DNA of 10,609 bases from an uncultured Eubacteriales bacterium (GCA_944333375.1 CALVKX010000057.1:1-10609); one strand, 5' to 3'. Shown: positions 1-6,915, numbered from the stretch's first letter. Translations and numbers: made by a program. Notes: generated from the sequence alone by a model not told the origin.

Positions 1-441
1 CGTAGCCCCGGTATCGCCTTTCTCACCCTGAGGCCCCGGCTCACCCTGAGGTCCTTGCAAACCCTGTGCCCCGGTGTCCCCCTTCGGACCCTGCGGCCCT
101 GTTTCGCCCGTGTCACCCTTCGGACCCTGAGGTCCCTGAGGCCCTTCCGGCCCCTGCGGCCCCGTAGCTCCTGTATCGCCCTTGGGCCCCTGAGGCCCCG
201 TTTCGCCCGTATCACCCTTGGGCCCCTGAGGCCCTGTTTCGCCCGGCTCGCCCTGCGGGCCCTGAGGTCCCGTAGCCCCCGTGTCCCCCTTCGGCCCCTG
301 AGGCCCCGTAGCCCCGGTATCGCCCTTCTCACCTTGAGGTCCCTGTGGTCCCTCCGGCCCTTCCGGCCCCTGCGGCCCCGTAGCCCCGGCAGGCCCCGGC
401 TCCCCCGGCTCCCCCGGCTCCCCCTGCGGTCCCGGCTCCCC
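1..441 (-). repeat. Collagen-type Gly-X-Y coding repeat
   Basis: A 9-nt periodic sequence whose larger units include a clear 36-nt tandem pair: an identical 18-mer (beginning CTTGGGCCCC on the plus strand) occurs at 181-198 and 217-234. The unit encodes [10 protein letters not shown] plus two variable residues. Glycine codons vary among GGG, GGC, GGT and GGA, so the repeat is less perfect in DNA than in protein, which would lower slippage. It continues past the left edge. Confidence 0.92.
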
Positions 442-516
442 GGCCACATAGACCAGCCCCGGCCGCAGGGGCTTTTCCGCCCCGTCCACGCTCACGCGCA
501 CCACCGCGTCATACAT
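1..516 (-). CDS. Collagen-like tail fibre protein, N-terminal part (3' end outside window)
   Basis: The visible 172 codons start with ATG at 516, overlapping the previous stop by 8 nt with GAGGTG upstream. A 25-residue N-terminal strand-like segment ([20 protein letters not shown]) probably anchors it to the tail. From residue 26 to the window edge there are 49 Gly-X-Y triplets without one interruption, mostly [15 protein letters not shown] and GET. Such repeats form collagen-type triple helices in phage fibres, usually ahead of a trimerising and receptor-binding head domain, which here would lie outside the window. Charged triplets (GPK next to GDT) replace hydroxyproline as stabilisers. A role as side or tip fibre for host attachment is inferred from composition and position. 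Confidence 0.88.
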   Translation of the reverse strand, partial: MYDAVVRVSVDGAEKPLRPGLVYVAGEPGPQGEPGEPGEPGPAGATGPQGPEGPEGPQGPQGEKGDTGATGPQGPKGDTGATGPQGPQGEPGETGPQGPKGDTGETGPQGPKGDTGATGPQGPEGPQGPQGPKGDTGETGPQGPKGDTGAQGLQGPQGEPGPQGEKGDTGAT

Positions 517-832
517 CCCCGACCACCTCGCAGATCTCGAATACCTCCGGCTCAAACGGCGTCTGCACGCCGCCGTCCGGCATCACCAGGCGCAGGTCCC
601 ACCAGTACAGCCCCGGCGCCTGCCCCGTCTGGGCGTCCCCCAGCTCCAGCAGCACGCAACCGTCCTCGACGGGCACGCAGCGCTGCCAAACCGCCTCCTC
701 GTCGCCGGGCCGCCTTTTCACCGTCACGACGGCCTGCGCGCCCTCCAGCTGGCCGCCGTCCTCCATTTCGATGCGGATGCGGGCGGTGTCGCCGCGGCTG
801 ATGCGGATGCGCCTTCCCTCGATCCAGACCAT
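509..832 (-). CDS. Small hypothetical tail-tip protein, probable beta-sandwich
   Basis: A 107-residue protein between the tail appendage gene and the collagen-like fibre gene. I do not recognise a named family. Strand-like segments alternate with turns: [60 protein letters not shown] and [10 protein letters not shown]. The pattern resembles small immunoglobulin-like or BppU N-terminal-like modules that attach fibres to the tail tip. A longer open frame continues upstream to 1057, but that part is a shadow of the preceding gene. The ATG at 832 follows GGAGGGG and starts 14 nt after the preceding stop. The next gene starts inside its last codons, with an 8-nt overlap, so the two are probably made together. 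Confidence 0.72.
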   Translation of the reverse strand: MVWIEGRRIRISRGDTARIRIEMEDGGQLEGAQAVVTVKRRPGDEEAVWQRCVPVEDGCVLLELGDAQTGQAPGLYWWDLRLVMPDGGVQTPFEPEVFEICEVVGDV

Positions 833-846
833 GCCCCTCCCCCCTC

Positions 847-1842
847 TCAGTTGACGCACAGGACGTTGACCGTCAGCGCCGCGGCCGGCCTGGCCGTGGC
901 CGTGAAGGTCAGCTTTCCGGCGGCCTGGGCGCTTGCGTAGACGCCGCAGGCGCCGTACTCGGCGAAGCTCGCCGGCGCTGGGCTGACGACGACGGCGTTG
1001 GAGGCCGTCACGCCGGAGACGCTCACCGCCTGCGTGTAGGGCCCGCTGCCGCTCCACCCCGACGTGCTCAGGGACGCGGTGGTCTTGCTGGCCTTTCCCG
1101 CGACGGCGTCCTTGAGCGCCTTGCCCTGCCGGGCGTCCAGCGCATAGCCCTGGGCGGTGGTGGTCAGGTTGTTGGCCAGATTGGCCGAGGGGAGTTTTTT
1201 GTCCACCTCGTCCTTGAGCGCCTTGCCCTGCCGGGCGTCCAGCGCCCAGCCCGAGCCGGTGGTGGTCAGGTTGTTGGCCAGGCGCGAGATATCGAGCTTT
1301 CCGGCCATGCCCTGCCGGACCACCTCGGCCAGATGGCGCGGCTGGGCGTAGCCGCAGACGTCCTCGTCGCCGCGCTCGTCGGTGACGTCCGAGGCCGCCA
1401 CGGCCGTGGCCGAGGCGCGCACGCGCACCTGGGCCAGCGACAGCTCCCAGACCTGCGCGCTTCGCGTGAGGGCCGGGGGCTGCGGGCTGGCCGACGGCGT
1501 CCCGGTGAGCAGCGCCAGCCCCATCCTGCGCTCGCTCTGGCCGCTCTCCAGACGCACCACGACGCGGTCGATGCGGTCCGCCGTGCCGCTGGGCTCGTGC
1601 GTGAGCGAAAAGGCGCCGCCGCCGTCGTCCTCCAGCACGAAGACGTAGCCGTCGATCACGCAGCCGCCAAAGGCCACCGTGGTCCGCATCCCAAGGCCGT
1701 CCGCCGTGACCGCAAGGGCGCCCTCGTGGCTGCTCACGCCGTTTTGCACCGCCGCTTTGAGAATATGCGAAAAACCCGCGGCGTCGTACTCGCGCACGTC
1801 GCCGTCGATGGAGTCGAAATACCCGTAAAACTCACTGGCCAA
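847..1842 (-). CDS. Tail appendage / baseplate protein with ALDARQGKALK repeats
   Basis: A 331-residue protein probably at the tail tip, involved in host contact. Residues 1-150 are a beta-rich appendage domain (FYGYFDSIDGDVREYDAAGF, VQNGVSS, IDRVVVRLESGQSERRMGLA). Residues 188-255 hold two copies of a 34-residue repeat built on NNLTTT and ALDARQGKALKD, a linker seen in many phage fibres. A C-terminal beta domain (SASVSG-like strands, VVVSPAPASFAEYGACGVYA, ending LTVNVLCVN) may be the exposed tip. The start is TTG at 1842, 8 nt after AAGGGGG; an ATG between them is out of frame and closes after five codons. Two small host-contact candidates follow. Whether it binds a receptor directly is not shown by sequence. 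Confidence 0.8.
   Translation of the reverse strand: MASEFYGYFDSIDGDVREYDAAGFSHILKAAVQNGVSSHEGALAVTADGLGMRTTVAFGGCVIDGYVFVLEDDGGGAFSLTHEPSGTADRIDRVVVRLESGQSERRMGLALLTGTPSASPQPPALTRSAQVWELSLAQVRVRASATAVAASDVTDERGDEDVCGYAQPRHLAEVVRQGMAGKLDISRLANNLTTTGSGWALDARQGKALKDEVDKKLPSANLANNLTTTAQGYALDARQGKALKDAVAGKASKTTASLSTSGWSGSGPYTQAVSVSGVTASNAVVVSPAPASFAEYGACGVYASAQAAGKLTFTATARPAAALTVNVLCVN
1107..1281 (-). repeat. Tandem 102-nt repeat inside the tail appendage gene
   Basis: Two copies with a period of 102 nt (34 codons). A 37-nt block is identical at 1107-1143 and 1209-1245, and a 25-nt block is identical at 1155-1179 and 1257-1281. The near-perfect nucleotide identity, beyond what protein conservation requires, suggests recent duplication or gene conversion. 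The repeats could change in number by slippage or recombination and alter appendage length. Confidence 0.9.
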
Positions 1843-1855
1843 GTGTCATACCCCC

Positions 1856-2953
1856 TTATCGTACCGCTCTGCGCTGGCCGCGCCGGATCAGCTCCGTCAC
1901 CCCCATCGGCGGATCGCCGAAGGTGGCCTTGAGCGAGCGCGCGCCGCGCTCCCAGGATGCCTCCATGGCCACCAGCCGGGCGTCCATGCGCCAGTCCCCG
2001 CAGATGGCCGTCACCACGTCGCCCACGTCGTAGTCGCGCCCGTAGCGGCACAGGCCGCCGTCGAGCACCTCAAGGGTCATGGATCGTCCGGGCGGGGCGA
2101 GCTTTCGCCCGGCGGCCATGCGCAGCATGTCCGCGTCGTCGATGGAGCCGCAGTCCTCGAAGGCCTCGTAGCGGGCAAGCCCGCTCTCCTCCCCGCCGAA
2201 GGCGAGGATGAGGCGGTTTTCGTCCTCGCCCGCGCCGCCGGCATAGATGGCCGTGACGGCGGAGGCCGCGTCGTCCGTCACCGTGCCCTCCGAGGCGTTG
2301 CCCAGGGCGCGGGAGAGGGCGCAGCGGCGCACGCCCCGGGTGCGGTCCTCGCCGGCCCAGGCGGCAAAGACGAAGCGCCTCGCGTCAAAGTCCGGCCGGA
2401 TGTCCCAGCCCAGGCCGGTGGCCTGTCCGATGTCCGAAAACAGGTCGCTGAGGCGCTCAAAGCGCGCCTGCCAGGGCAGCTCTATCCCCCGGTGCAGGTT
2501 CTGGGCCAGCGCCAGGTTGGGGATGCGCCGCCTTGGCTCCTCCGGGTCGGTGAGGTTGGCCTGCGCGTAGTGCAGGTAGGCGCTTTCGGCGTCGCCCGTG
2601 AACAGGTCGTAGCCGAACTGTCCGTAGTCGCCGCCCGTCTTCAGCGGGGGCAGGACGATCCTGCGCCGGGCCAGGCCCTTGAGCAGCGGGCCGTCGGCGG
2701 TCAGGCGCCTGCCGGTCCTGGAGACGCGCGTGACGAGCATGGCCAGCTCCGGCCTTGCGGGGAAGTAGAGCACGCGGTCCCGCTCCAGCGGCCCAAAGCC
2801 GTCGCCGGCGTCGTCGGCCGTGAGCTTGAAGGAGCCCGTGCCGAAAAACTCGCGGCGGATCATCAGCGAGGCGGGATGCGGGATCTCGCCCCGGAGTACG
2901 AAGTCGAAGTCCATGACCAACAGCGTTGCGTCCGTAGCGTCATACCCCCTCAA
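1856..2953 (-). CDS. Tail-tip protein, ReqiPepy6 Gp37-like (Tal position)
   Basis: Up to 365 residues, in the position of the tail-associated hub protein below Dit. The N-terminal pattern ATLLVMDFDFVLRGEI, then MIRREFFGTGSFKLTA, resembles the siphovirus Gp37-like family, which begins with a short strand, then an R-R-x-F-G-x-G-F motif. Later parts include RFERLSDLFSDIGQATGLGW and a C-terminal YDVGDVVTAICGDWRMDARL. No lysozyme or peptidase domain is visible. The start is uncertain: the longest frame begins with TTG at 2953, overlapping Dit by 14 nt, without a ribosome site. A GAGGGGG site points instead to codon 2935, which is ACG. The family homology begins near there. The next gene starts 13 nt after the stop. 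Confidence 0.8.
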   Translation of the reverse strand: MRGYDATDATLLVMDFDFVLRGEIPHPASLMIRREFFGTGSFKLTADDAGDGFGPLERDRVLYFPARPELAMLVTRVSRTGRRLTADGPLLKGLARRRIVLPPLKTGGDYGQFGYDLFTGDAESAYLHYAQANLTDPEEPRRRIPNLALAQNLHRGIELPWQARFERLSDLFSDIGQATGLGWDIRPDFDARRFVFAAWAGEDRTRGVRRCALSRALGNASEGTVTDDAASAVTAIYAGGAGEDENRLILAFGGEESGLARYEAFEDCGSIDDADMLRMAAGRKLAPPGRSMTLEVLDGGLCRYGRDYDVGDVVTAICGDWRMDARLVAMEASWERGARSLKATFGDPPMGVTELIRRGQRRAVR

Positions 2954-3815
2954 AGGTGTCGTGCCAGCTCACGCGGATGACGCTTCGGCTGCGGTCGCCG
3001 GCGGGGAGGTAGACCAGCTCGTTTTCGCCGGGCCTGAGGCCGAAGTCGCTCAGGGCGGAGGTGGGATCGAGGTAGCCGAAGGCGTTTTCCCCGGAGCCGT
3101 CCGCGTGCGTGAGGGTGGCGGAGAGGGCCGCGGGGTCGGTGTTGATGGTCAGCCGCTCGCCGGCGGCGAGGGGCGCGACCATGCGAAGGAGCGCGCCGGT
3201 GGAGCGGTTCTCCATGGCGGGCGTCTCGCCGCTGCCCTCGACCGTGACCACGCAGGGGGCGAAGGCGGAGCCCTCGTTGACCACGCGCATGTGAAAGACC
3301 TGCGAGCCCAGCCTCAGCGGCAGCCCGCCGGGGAGCCGCAGGCCGCCGCCGGTCTGGCGAAAGACGGCCTCGCGGGCCTCGCGGCCGAAGAAGAAGGGGC
3401 TTTCGCACTGAAAGCGCACGTTCAGCCCCGTGTGAATGTCGCCCACGCGGGCGCCCCAGTCCAGCCCGCCCAGCGGGACGGCCCAGGTCCACCAGGCGCC
3501 CAGGTCGTTTTCGTAGATCAAGCGCGCGCGCTGCGCGCCCTGAGCGCCCAGGTCCGGCGAGAGCAGCCTGCACAGCTCCACGCGGCGGCGGTACAGGTCC
3601 GCCCGGCTTTCGGCCAGGAGCTGGACCTGCGCCGTGACGATGCGCTCCTCGCGGCGGAAGGCCTGGATGCGCGCGCCGTTTTCCATCCCGCCGGAGGTCA
3701 GGGTCAGCTCGTTTTCGCACGTGCCAAGGCCCCGCACGCTGCGCAGCAGCCACGGCCCCCCGCGGCCGAACGCCGCCTGCTCGCCCCTGAGGTTGATGTA
3801 GGTGATTCTCTGCAC
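2940..3815 (-). CDS. Distal tail protein (Dit), Sipho_tail family
   Basis: Dit forms the hexameric hub at the tail tip linking tube to baseplate or tip fibres. This 291-residue protein begins with a tail-tube-like N-domain: ITYINLRGEQAAFG, RGLGTCENELTLTSGGMENGA, and RREERIVTAQVQLLAES followed by RRRVELCRLLSPD. The segment GLNVRFQCESPFFFG closes that half and is typical of the family. The second half is a beta-rich galectin-like domain (FHMRVVNEGSAFAPCVVTVEG, then LTINTDPA and PGENELVYLPAGDRSR). Translation starts at GTG 3815, 7 nt after AGGAGG. The position between tape measure and tail-tip genes agrees. Its stop overlaps the longest possible start of the next gene. Confidence 0.9.
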   Translation of the reverse strand: MQRITYINLRGEQAAFGRGGPWLLRSVRGLGTCENELTLTSGGMENGARIQAFRREERIVTAQVQLLAESRADLYRRRVELCRLLSPDLGAQGAQRARLIYENDLGAWWTWAVPLGGLDWGARVGDIHTGLNVRFQCESPFFFGREAREAVFRQTGGGLRLPGGLPLRLGSQVFHMRVVNEGSAFAPCVVTVEGSGETPAMENRSTGALLRMVAPLAAGERLTINTDPAALSATLTHADGSGENAFGYLDPTSALSDFGLRPGENELVYLPAGDRSRSVIRVSWHDTFEGV

Positions 3816-3827
3816 GCCCTTTCCTCC

Positions 3828-5621
3828 TTACAGCATCAGCGCCAGCTCGCGGTTGGCCTGCTCCACGCGCCGCGCGACCTGCGCGGGGCTGTCCACGGGC
3901 TCGTTGAACGTGACCGTCTGATGGACCGTCAGCCCTCGCTCCTGATAGAAGCGCTCGGCGGCCTCCTGCGACGCCCCGGCCACCTCCGCCTGCGCCCTTG
4001 CGATCTGCGCGTTGAAGTCCTCAAACCACTGCGCGATGCTGCCGACCTTTTCGCTGAAACCCTCCAGCAGCTTTTCGCCCAGCGTCTGCCCGGCGGCGTC
4101 GTAGGCGGGGGCGTAGCTTTTGATGAGCGAGAGCAGCTCGTCCTGCGACTGCGTGAGGATCAGCTTCTCCGCCTCGGCCCGCAGCGCCGCCTCCTCCATG
4201 CGCTGGGCGTAGGCCGCCTCCACGTCCGCCTCCTCGCGCTCCAGCGCCTCCAGCCGCGCGTCGGCCTCCTTCTCGATGGCCTCGATCTGCGCCCTGAGCG
4301 CCTCCTTCTCGTCCTCCAGCGCCAGGCTGGCGAGCCGCTCCTCGCGCTCCCTGACCGCCTGGTCGAGCTGCTGGGTGAGCTTCGCCCGGTTGTAGTCGTC
4401 CTGCTCGTAGGCGATGAGCTGCTCGAGCTTTGCGATCTTTCGCAGCTCCTCGGCGTCCCGCTTCTCCCGGTCCTGCGCGTCGGCCAGCCTGTCCAGCGCG
4501 GCGATCTGCTCCTCGATGGCGGCCACGCGCTCGTCGCGCCACTTCTCCCAGCTGTCCCGGCTCTCGTCCAGCCGCTGGCGCTCGGCCTCCAGCATCGCCT
4601 CGTAGCGGTTTTCCAGCGCCGTGAGGACGCCGTCGCTGAGGCTATCGAGGCTATCGGCGTCCCGCTCGCGGATCTCCTGCCTGAGATCATAGACCTTTTC
4701 CTCCCACTCCATGATCTCCTCGGCGTTGAGCCGGTGCTTGCGGCGCAGCTGCTCCAGCAGCTCCAGCTCCTCCTCGTAGGTAATCTCGTTCATGTGCCGC
4801 CGGTGCTCGATGGCCCGGTAGTCCGCCTCGATCGCCTCGCGCCGCCTGCGCTCGGCCTCCTCCGCGGCCCGGCGCGCCGCCTCCGCCTCGTCCTCGGCGG
4901 CGCTGCGCCTGCCCCCGCCTCCGCCGCCGCTTCGGCGGGCCGTCGTCTGGGCCGTGCCCGCGGAGGCCACGCCCAGCGCGCCGAGCACCGAAAGCGCGGC
5001 CTGCGCCGTCGCGATCAGCCCGCTCAGGGCGCTGAGCGCCGAGGCGCAGTCCACCTGCACGCTCCCGGTGATGTTGGAGGCCGCCGCCGCGCCCGCCATC
5101 TCCGCGCTCAGGCCCCGCGCGCTGGCCGCCGTGCGCTCCAGCTCGCCCGCCAGCGAGGAGGCGTAGGCCGGGACCATCGCGCCCAGCGTGTCCAGGCTGT
5201 CGCCCGTATAGCCCAGGTCATCGGCCAGCGCCCGTACCTCCTTGCCCGCCGCACCGATGGTCCGCGTGCCCCTGCTCACGGCCGTCTCCATGGCCTTGTG
5301 CGCCCGGGCCAGGGTGTCGGTCTTTCGGTCCAGCGAGGCCGTGCGGCTCTCCAGCGAGCGGTAGGCGTCCAGCAGCTCACCGGCGCTCCCGGCGGCGTCC
5401 TCCATGGCCTCCCCGGCCTCCCGCGCCGCCTCCAGCTCGCGCCCCAGCCCCTGCACCGCGCCGCGCGCCCCCAGCACGCTCTCGTAATTGACGTACAGGT
5501 CCAGCCGCTCCTCGCACGCCGCGGCCAGGCCGCGCACGCTCTCCAGCAGGAGCCGCAACGTCTCCTGCGCCTCGTCCGCCGCCGCCGTCACCTCGATCAC
5601 CAGCTGCGCCAGCTCAGCCAA
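3828..5621 (-). CDS. Tape measure protein
   Basis: The tape measure sets tail length and is ejected with the DNA. At 597 residues it is short for the family; the usual rule of about 0.15 nm per residue suggests a tail near 90 nm. The N-terminal third is Ala-rich and helical. A hydrophobic Ala/Leu stretch covers about residues 193-222, followed by a Gly6 linker (232-237). Then a long, highly charged coiled coil runs from about 240 to 490. The C-terminus VTFNEPVDSPAQVARRVEQA is typical of Gram-positive siphovirus tape measures. No peptidase or lysozyme domain is visible. The start is TTG at 5621, with GAGGGGGG and GAGGTGA upstream, overlapping the chaperone fusion stop by 8 nt. The Dit gene follows. 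Confidence 0.9.
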   Translation of the reverse strand: MAELAQLVIEVTAAADEAQETLRLLLESVRGLAAACEERLDLYVNYESVLGARGAVQGLGRELEAAREAGEAMEDAAGSAGELLDAYRSLESRTASLDRKTDTLARAHKAMETAVSRGTRTIGAAGKEVRALADDLGYTGDSLDTLGAMVPAYASSLAGELERTAASARGLSAEMAGAAAASNITGSVQVDCASALSALSGLIATAQAALSVLGALGVASAGTAQTTARRSGGGGGGRRSAAEDEAEAARRAAEEAERRRREAIEADYRAIEHRRHMNEITYEEELELLEQLRRKHRLNAEEIMEWEEKVYDLRQEIRERDADSLDSLSDGVLTALENRYEAMLEAERQRLDESRDSWEKWRDERVAAIEEQIAALDRLADAQDREKRDAEELRKIAKLEQLIAYEQDDYNRAKLTQQLDQAVREREERLASLALEDEKEALRAQIEAIEKEADARLEALEREEADVEAAYAQRMEEAALRAEAEKLILTQSQDELLSLIKSYAPAYDAAGQTLGEKLLEGFSEKVGSIAQWFEDFNAQIARAQAEVAGASQEAAERFYQERGLTVHQTVTFNEPVDSPAQVARRVEQANRELALML

Positions 5622-6227
5622 TCACCTCGCCCCCCTCTCCGAAAAACGCCATCGGTCCCGTCTCCTCCGCGCTCCGCCGCGCCGCGCCGTGCAGCTCGTT
5701 CCACGCGGCGACCACCGCCCCCAGCTCGCCGGGGTAATAGTCCTCCAGCAGCGACCGCTTGCTGATGCCCACGCTCAGCGCCGTGGCGATCACCCTCTGG
5801 AACCACTCCCCACGAGCGCCCGCGCCCGACGCGCCAACGCGCCCGTGGTCCTGATAAAATTTTCGATCCCGTTGACCTCCGCCCACGCCTCCAGCAGCTC
5901 CACGAACCCCTCGACGCCCAGCGCCGGGTCCGTGCGCAGCTCGTCCTCGGAGATCCCCGTCAATTCCTGCGCCGCGCGCAAGAGCAATTCCGGCGCGGCC
6001 GCCATCACTTTGGCGCCCAGCCGCCCCAGGCCGGCGGCGTCCATCATGCGCAGCTCAAGCAGCGCCTGACGCAGGCTCTTTCCCGGAAACACCCGCTCCA
6101 TCAGCTCCCCGGGCAACCCCTCCAGCGCCTCCAGGGCGCTGAGGAACGCCCCCAGCGGCATCCGCCGCACCACATATCCCCGTACCCGCCGCGTCATCGG
6201 CAGCGATTTTCTCAGGCTGAAATCCAT
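5614..6227 (-). CDS. Tail assembly chaperone, -1 frameshift fusion (gpGT-like)
   Basis: Slipping back by one base at A AAT TTT (5862-5856) joins the first 124 codons of the chaperone to a second frame that runs to TGA at 5616-5614, giving a fusion of about 204 residues. The junction reads GIENF-YQDHGRVG. The added 80 residues include the segments FQRVIATALSVGISKRSLLE and AWNELHG, which resemble the T-domain of clostridial and Bacillus phage chaperones. The second ORF has no credible start of its own: its only early start, a GTG at 5886, has no ribosome site. The fusion stop overlaps the tape measure start by 8 nt. By analogy with lambda, the short form predominates and the fusion binds the tape measure. 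Slippage efficiency cannot be read from sequence. Confidence 0.85.
5790..6227 (-). CDS. Tail assembly chaperone, short form (lambda gpG-like)
   Basis: A 145-residue protein between tail tube and tape measure genes, where siphoviruses encode their tail assembly chaperone. These proteins bind the tape measure and recruit tube subunits, and are not part of the finished tail. It is helical and acidic to neutral, with EALEGLPGELMERVFPGKSL and AEVNGIENF visible. An in-frame TTG two codons upstream (6233) is possible, but the ATG at 6227 lies 6 nt after AAGGAAGG and is preferred. Near its end, at the codons for Glu-Asn-Phe, lies a canonical slippery heptamer; ribosomes that do not slip finish at TGA 5790. 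No strong domain signature is seen. The call rests on position, size and the frameshift. Confidence 0.82.
   Translation of the reverse strand: MDFSLRKSLPMTRRVRGYVVRRMPLGAFLSALEALEGLPGELMERVFPGKSLRQALLELRMMDAAGLGRLGAKVMAAAPELLLRAAQELTGISEDELRTDPALGVEGFVELLEAWAEVNGIENFIRTTGALARRARALVGSGSRG
5810..5862 (-). promoter_or_regulatory. Programmed -1 ribosomal frameshift signal
   Basis: The heptamer A AAT TTT (5862-5856) is in the correct phase of the chaperone frame (GAA AAT TTT ATC) and fits the X XXY YYZ rule. A 7-nt spacer (5855-5849) is followed by CCACGGGCGC (5848-5839), which pairs with GCGCTCGTGG (5819-5810). The 10-bp stem contains one G-U wobble on the RNA and leaves a 19-nt loop that can itself pair partly. 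Slip site, spacer, structure and a downstream open frame of the right family together make this a strong signal. Confidence 0.88.
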
Positions 6228-6243
6228 GCGCAACCTTCCTTTC

Positions 6244-6271
6244 CGCGGCGCCGCCCCGGGGCGGCGCCGCG
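6244..6271. repeat. 28-bp perfect palindrome between tail tube and chaperone genes
   Basis: Positions 6244-6257 (CGCGGCGCCGCCCC) are exactly complementary to 6258-6271, with no spacer. As RNA this gives a stem of about 12 bp closed by a CCGG loop. It begins 7 nt after the tail tube stop codon and ends just before the chaperone's AAGGAAGG ribosome site. No U-tract follows. A role in 3'-end protection of the tail tube message or partial attenuation is plausible; being symmetrical, it gives no strand information itself. Confidence 0.75.
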
Positions 6272-6278
6272 CGCATCG

Positions 6279-6860
6279 TCAGGCCCCGGGCTTTTGCTCC
6301 GCGGCGGTGAGGAAGGCCGTGCAGGCCGCCTCGTTGCTGCGGTCGTCCGCCAGCTGCATCACCGCGTAGGGCCGCAGGCTCGCCAGCGCGGGCCGCTTGA
6401 ACACGCCCGTGATGATGACCTCGCACACCGTCACGCTGTCCTGCTTGGTGGTAAAGTTGTCAAAGCGGATGCCCGTGAGCTGGAAGACGCGGTAGTTGAA
6501 GTAGAACGGCAGATGGTCCACCGTGTCCACCACGCAGCGCAGCGCGTACTCCCTGCCCGCCACCGTGAAGTCGCCCTCCAGCGTGCCCGTCTCCTCGTCG
6601 TACTCGCCCAGCCCCAGCGCGGCCATGCGCTCCAGCGGCACCTCCGCCAGCCGGATCTCCACGTCCTCGCCGCTGACGCTCCTGATCTGCGCGTAGAGCT
6701 CGTCGTCGTAGTACAGATCCGTGCTGCTCTCCTTGCTGGTGCGGCTCATGCTCCCCGCGTAGGGCAGCGCCTCCCCCGCCGAGGCCGCGTAACTGGTCAG
6801 CGTGTTTTCCGTCACCGGGGCCAGCGCCAGCCCCTTGAAACCGATGGCTGCTCTCCTCAT
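6279..6860 (-). CDS. Major tail tube protein (phi13-type)
   Basis: A 193-residue protein that should stack as hexameric rings to form the non-contractile tail tube. The N-terminus IGFKGLALAPVTENT, the AGEALPYAGSMSRTSKESS segment, DLYYDDELYAQIRSVSGED and IRLAEVPLERMAALGLGEYDEETG match the phi13-type major tail protein family. A beta-rich core follows (REYALRCVVDT, FYFNYRVFQLTGIRFDN, VTVCEVIITGVF). The length fits the family. The start ATG at 6860 is fixed by an in-frame stop just upstream, yet it lacks a nearby Shine-Dalgarno site. The gene is flanked by hairpins on both sides and is followed by the tail assembly chaperones, the usual order in siphoviruses. Confidence 0.9.
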   Translation of the reverse strand: MRRAAIGFKGLALAPVTENTLTSYAASAGEALPYAGSMSRTSKESSTDLYYDDELYAQIRSVSGEDVEIRLAEVPLERMAALGLGEYDEETGTLEGDFTVAGREYALRCVVDTVDHLPFYFNYRVFQLTGIRFDNFTTKQDSVTVCEVIITGVFKRPALASLRPYAVMQLADDRSNEAACTAFLTAAEQKPGA

Positions 6861-6870
6861 GTGTTACGTC

Positions 6871-6915
6871 GCACGTGCGGCCGCTCAGGGCGGCCGCCCG
6901 CGCTCTCCCTCCTTT
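6871..6915 (-). promoter_or_regulatory. Displaced ribosome binding site and hairpin upstream of tail tube gene
   Basis: The best Shine-Dalgarno site before the tail tube gene is AAAGGAGG at 6915-6908, 47 nt from the ATG at 6860, which is too far for normal use. Between them is a hairpin at 6871-6903. Its core is two GCGGCCGC arms with a 5-nt loop (6877-6897), and it extends outward after one mismatch by five more pairs, one a G-U wobble. If the hairpin forms, the site lies about 14 nt from the ATG. No Shine-Dalgarno site lies directly before the ATG, and an in-frame TAA sits two codons upstream, so the start cannot move further up. Confidence 0.55.

Noticed and set aside
1..441. CRISPR-like repeat array
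   Set aside because: The repetition has a 9-nt coding period that encodes Gly-X-Y triplets; there are no unique spacers between constant repeats.
55..801. A 248-codon Pro/Arg/Leu-rich frame on the plus strand
   Set aside because: It is the antisense of the collagen repeat and small tail-tip gene; its periodic pattern comes entirely from the 9-nt repeat on the other strand.
833..1057. Extended start of the small tail-tip protein at 1057
   Set aside because: The added segment is Arg-rich shadow sequence within the tail appendage gene; ATG 832 has a good ribosome site.
2820..5765. A 981-codon open frame on the plus strand, opposite Dit and tape measure genes
   Set aside because: It is the mirror of two well-supported genes in GC-rich DNA. 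Its translation is low-complexity Leu/Arg/Ala/Gly sequence without recognisable domains, and it has no ribosome site of note.
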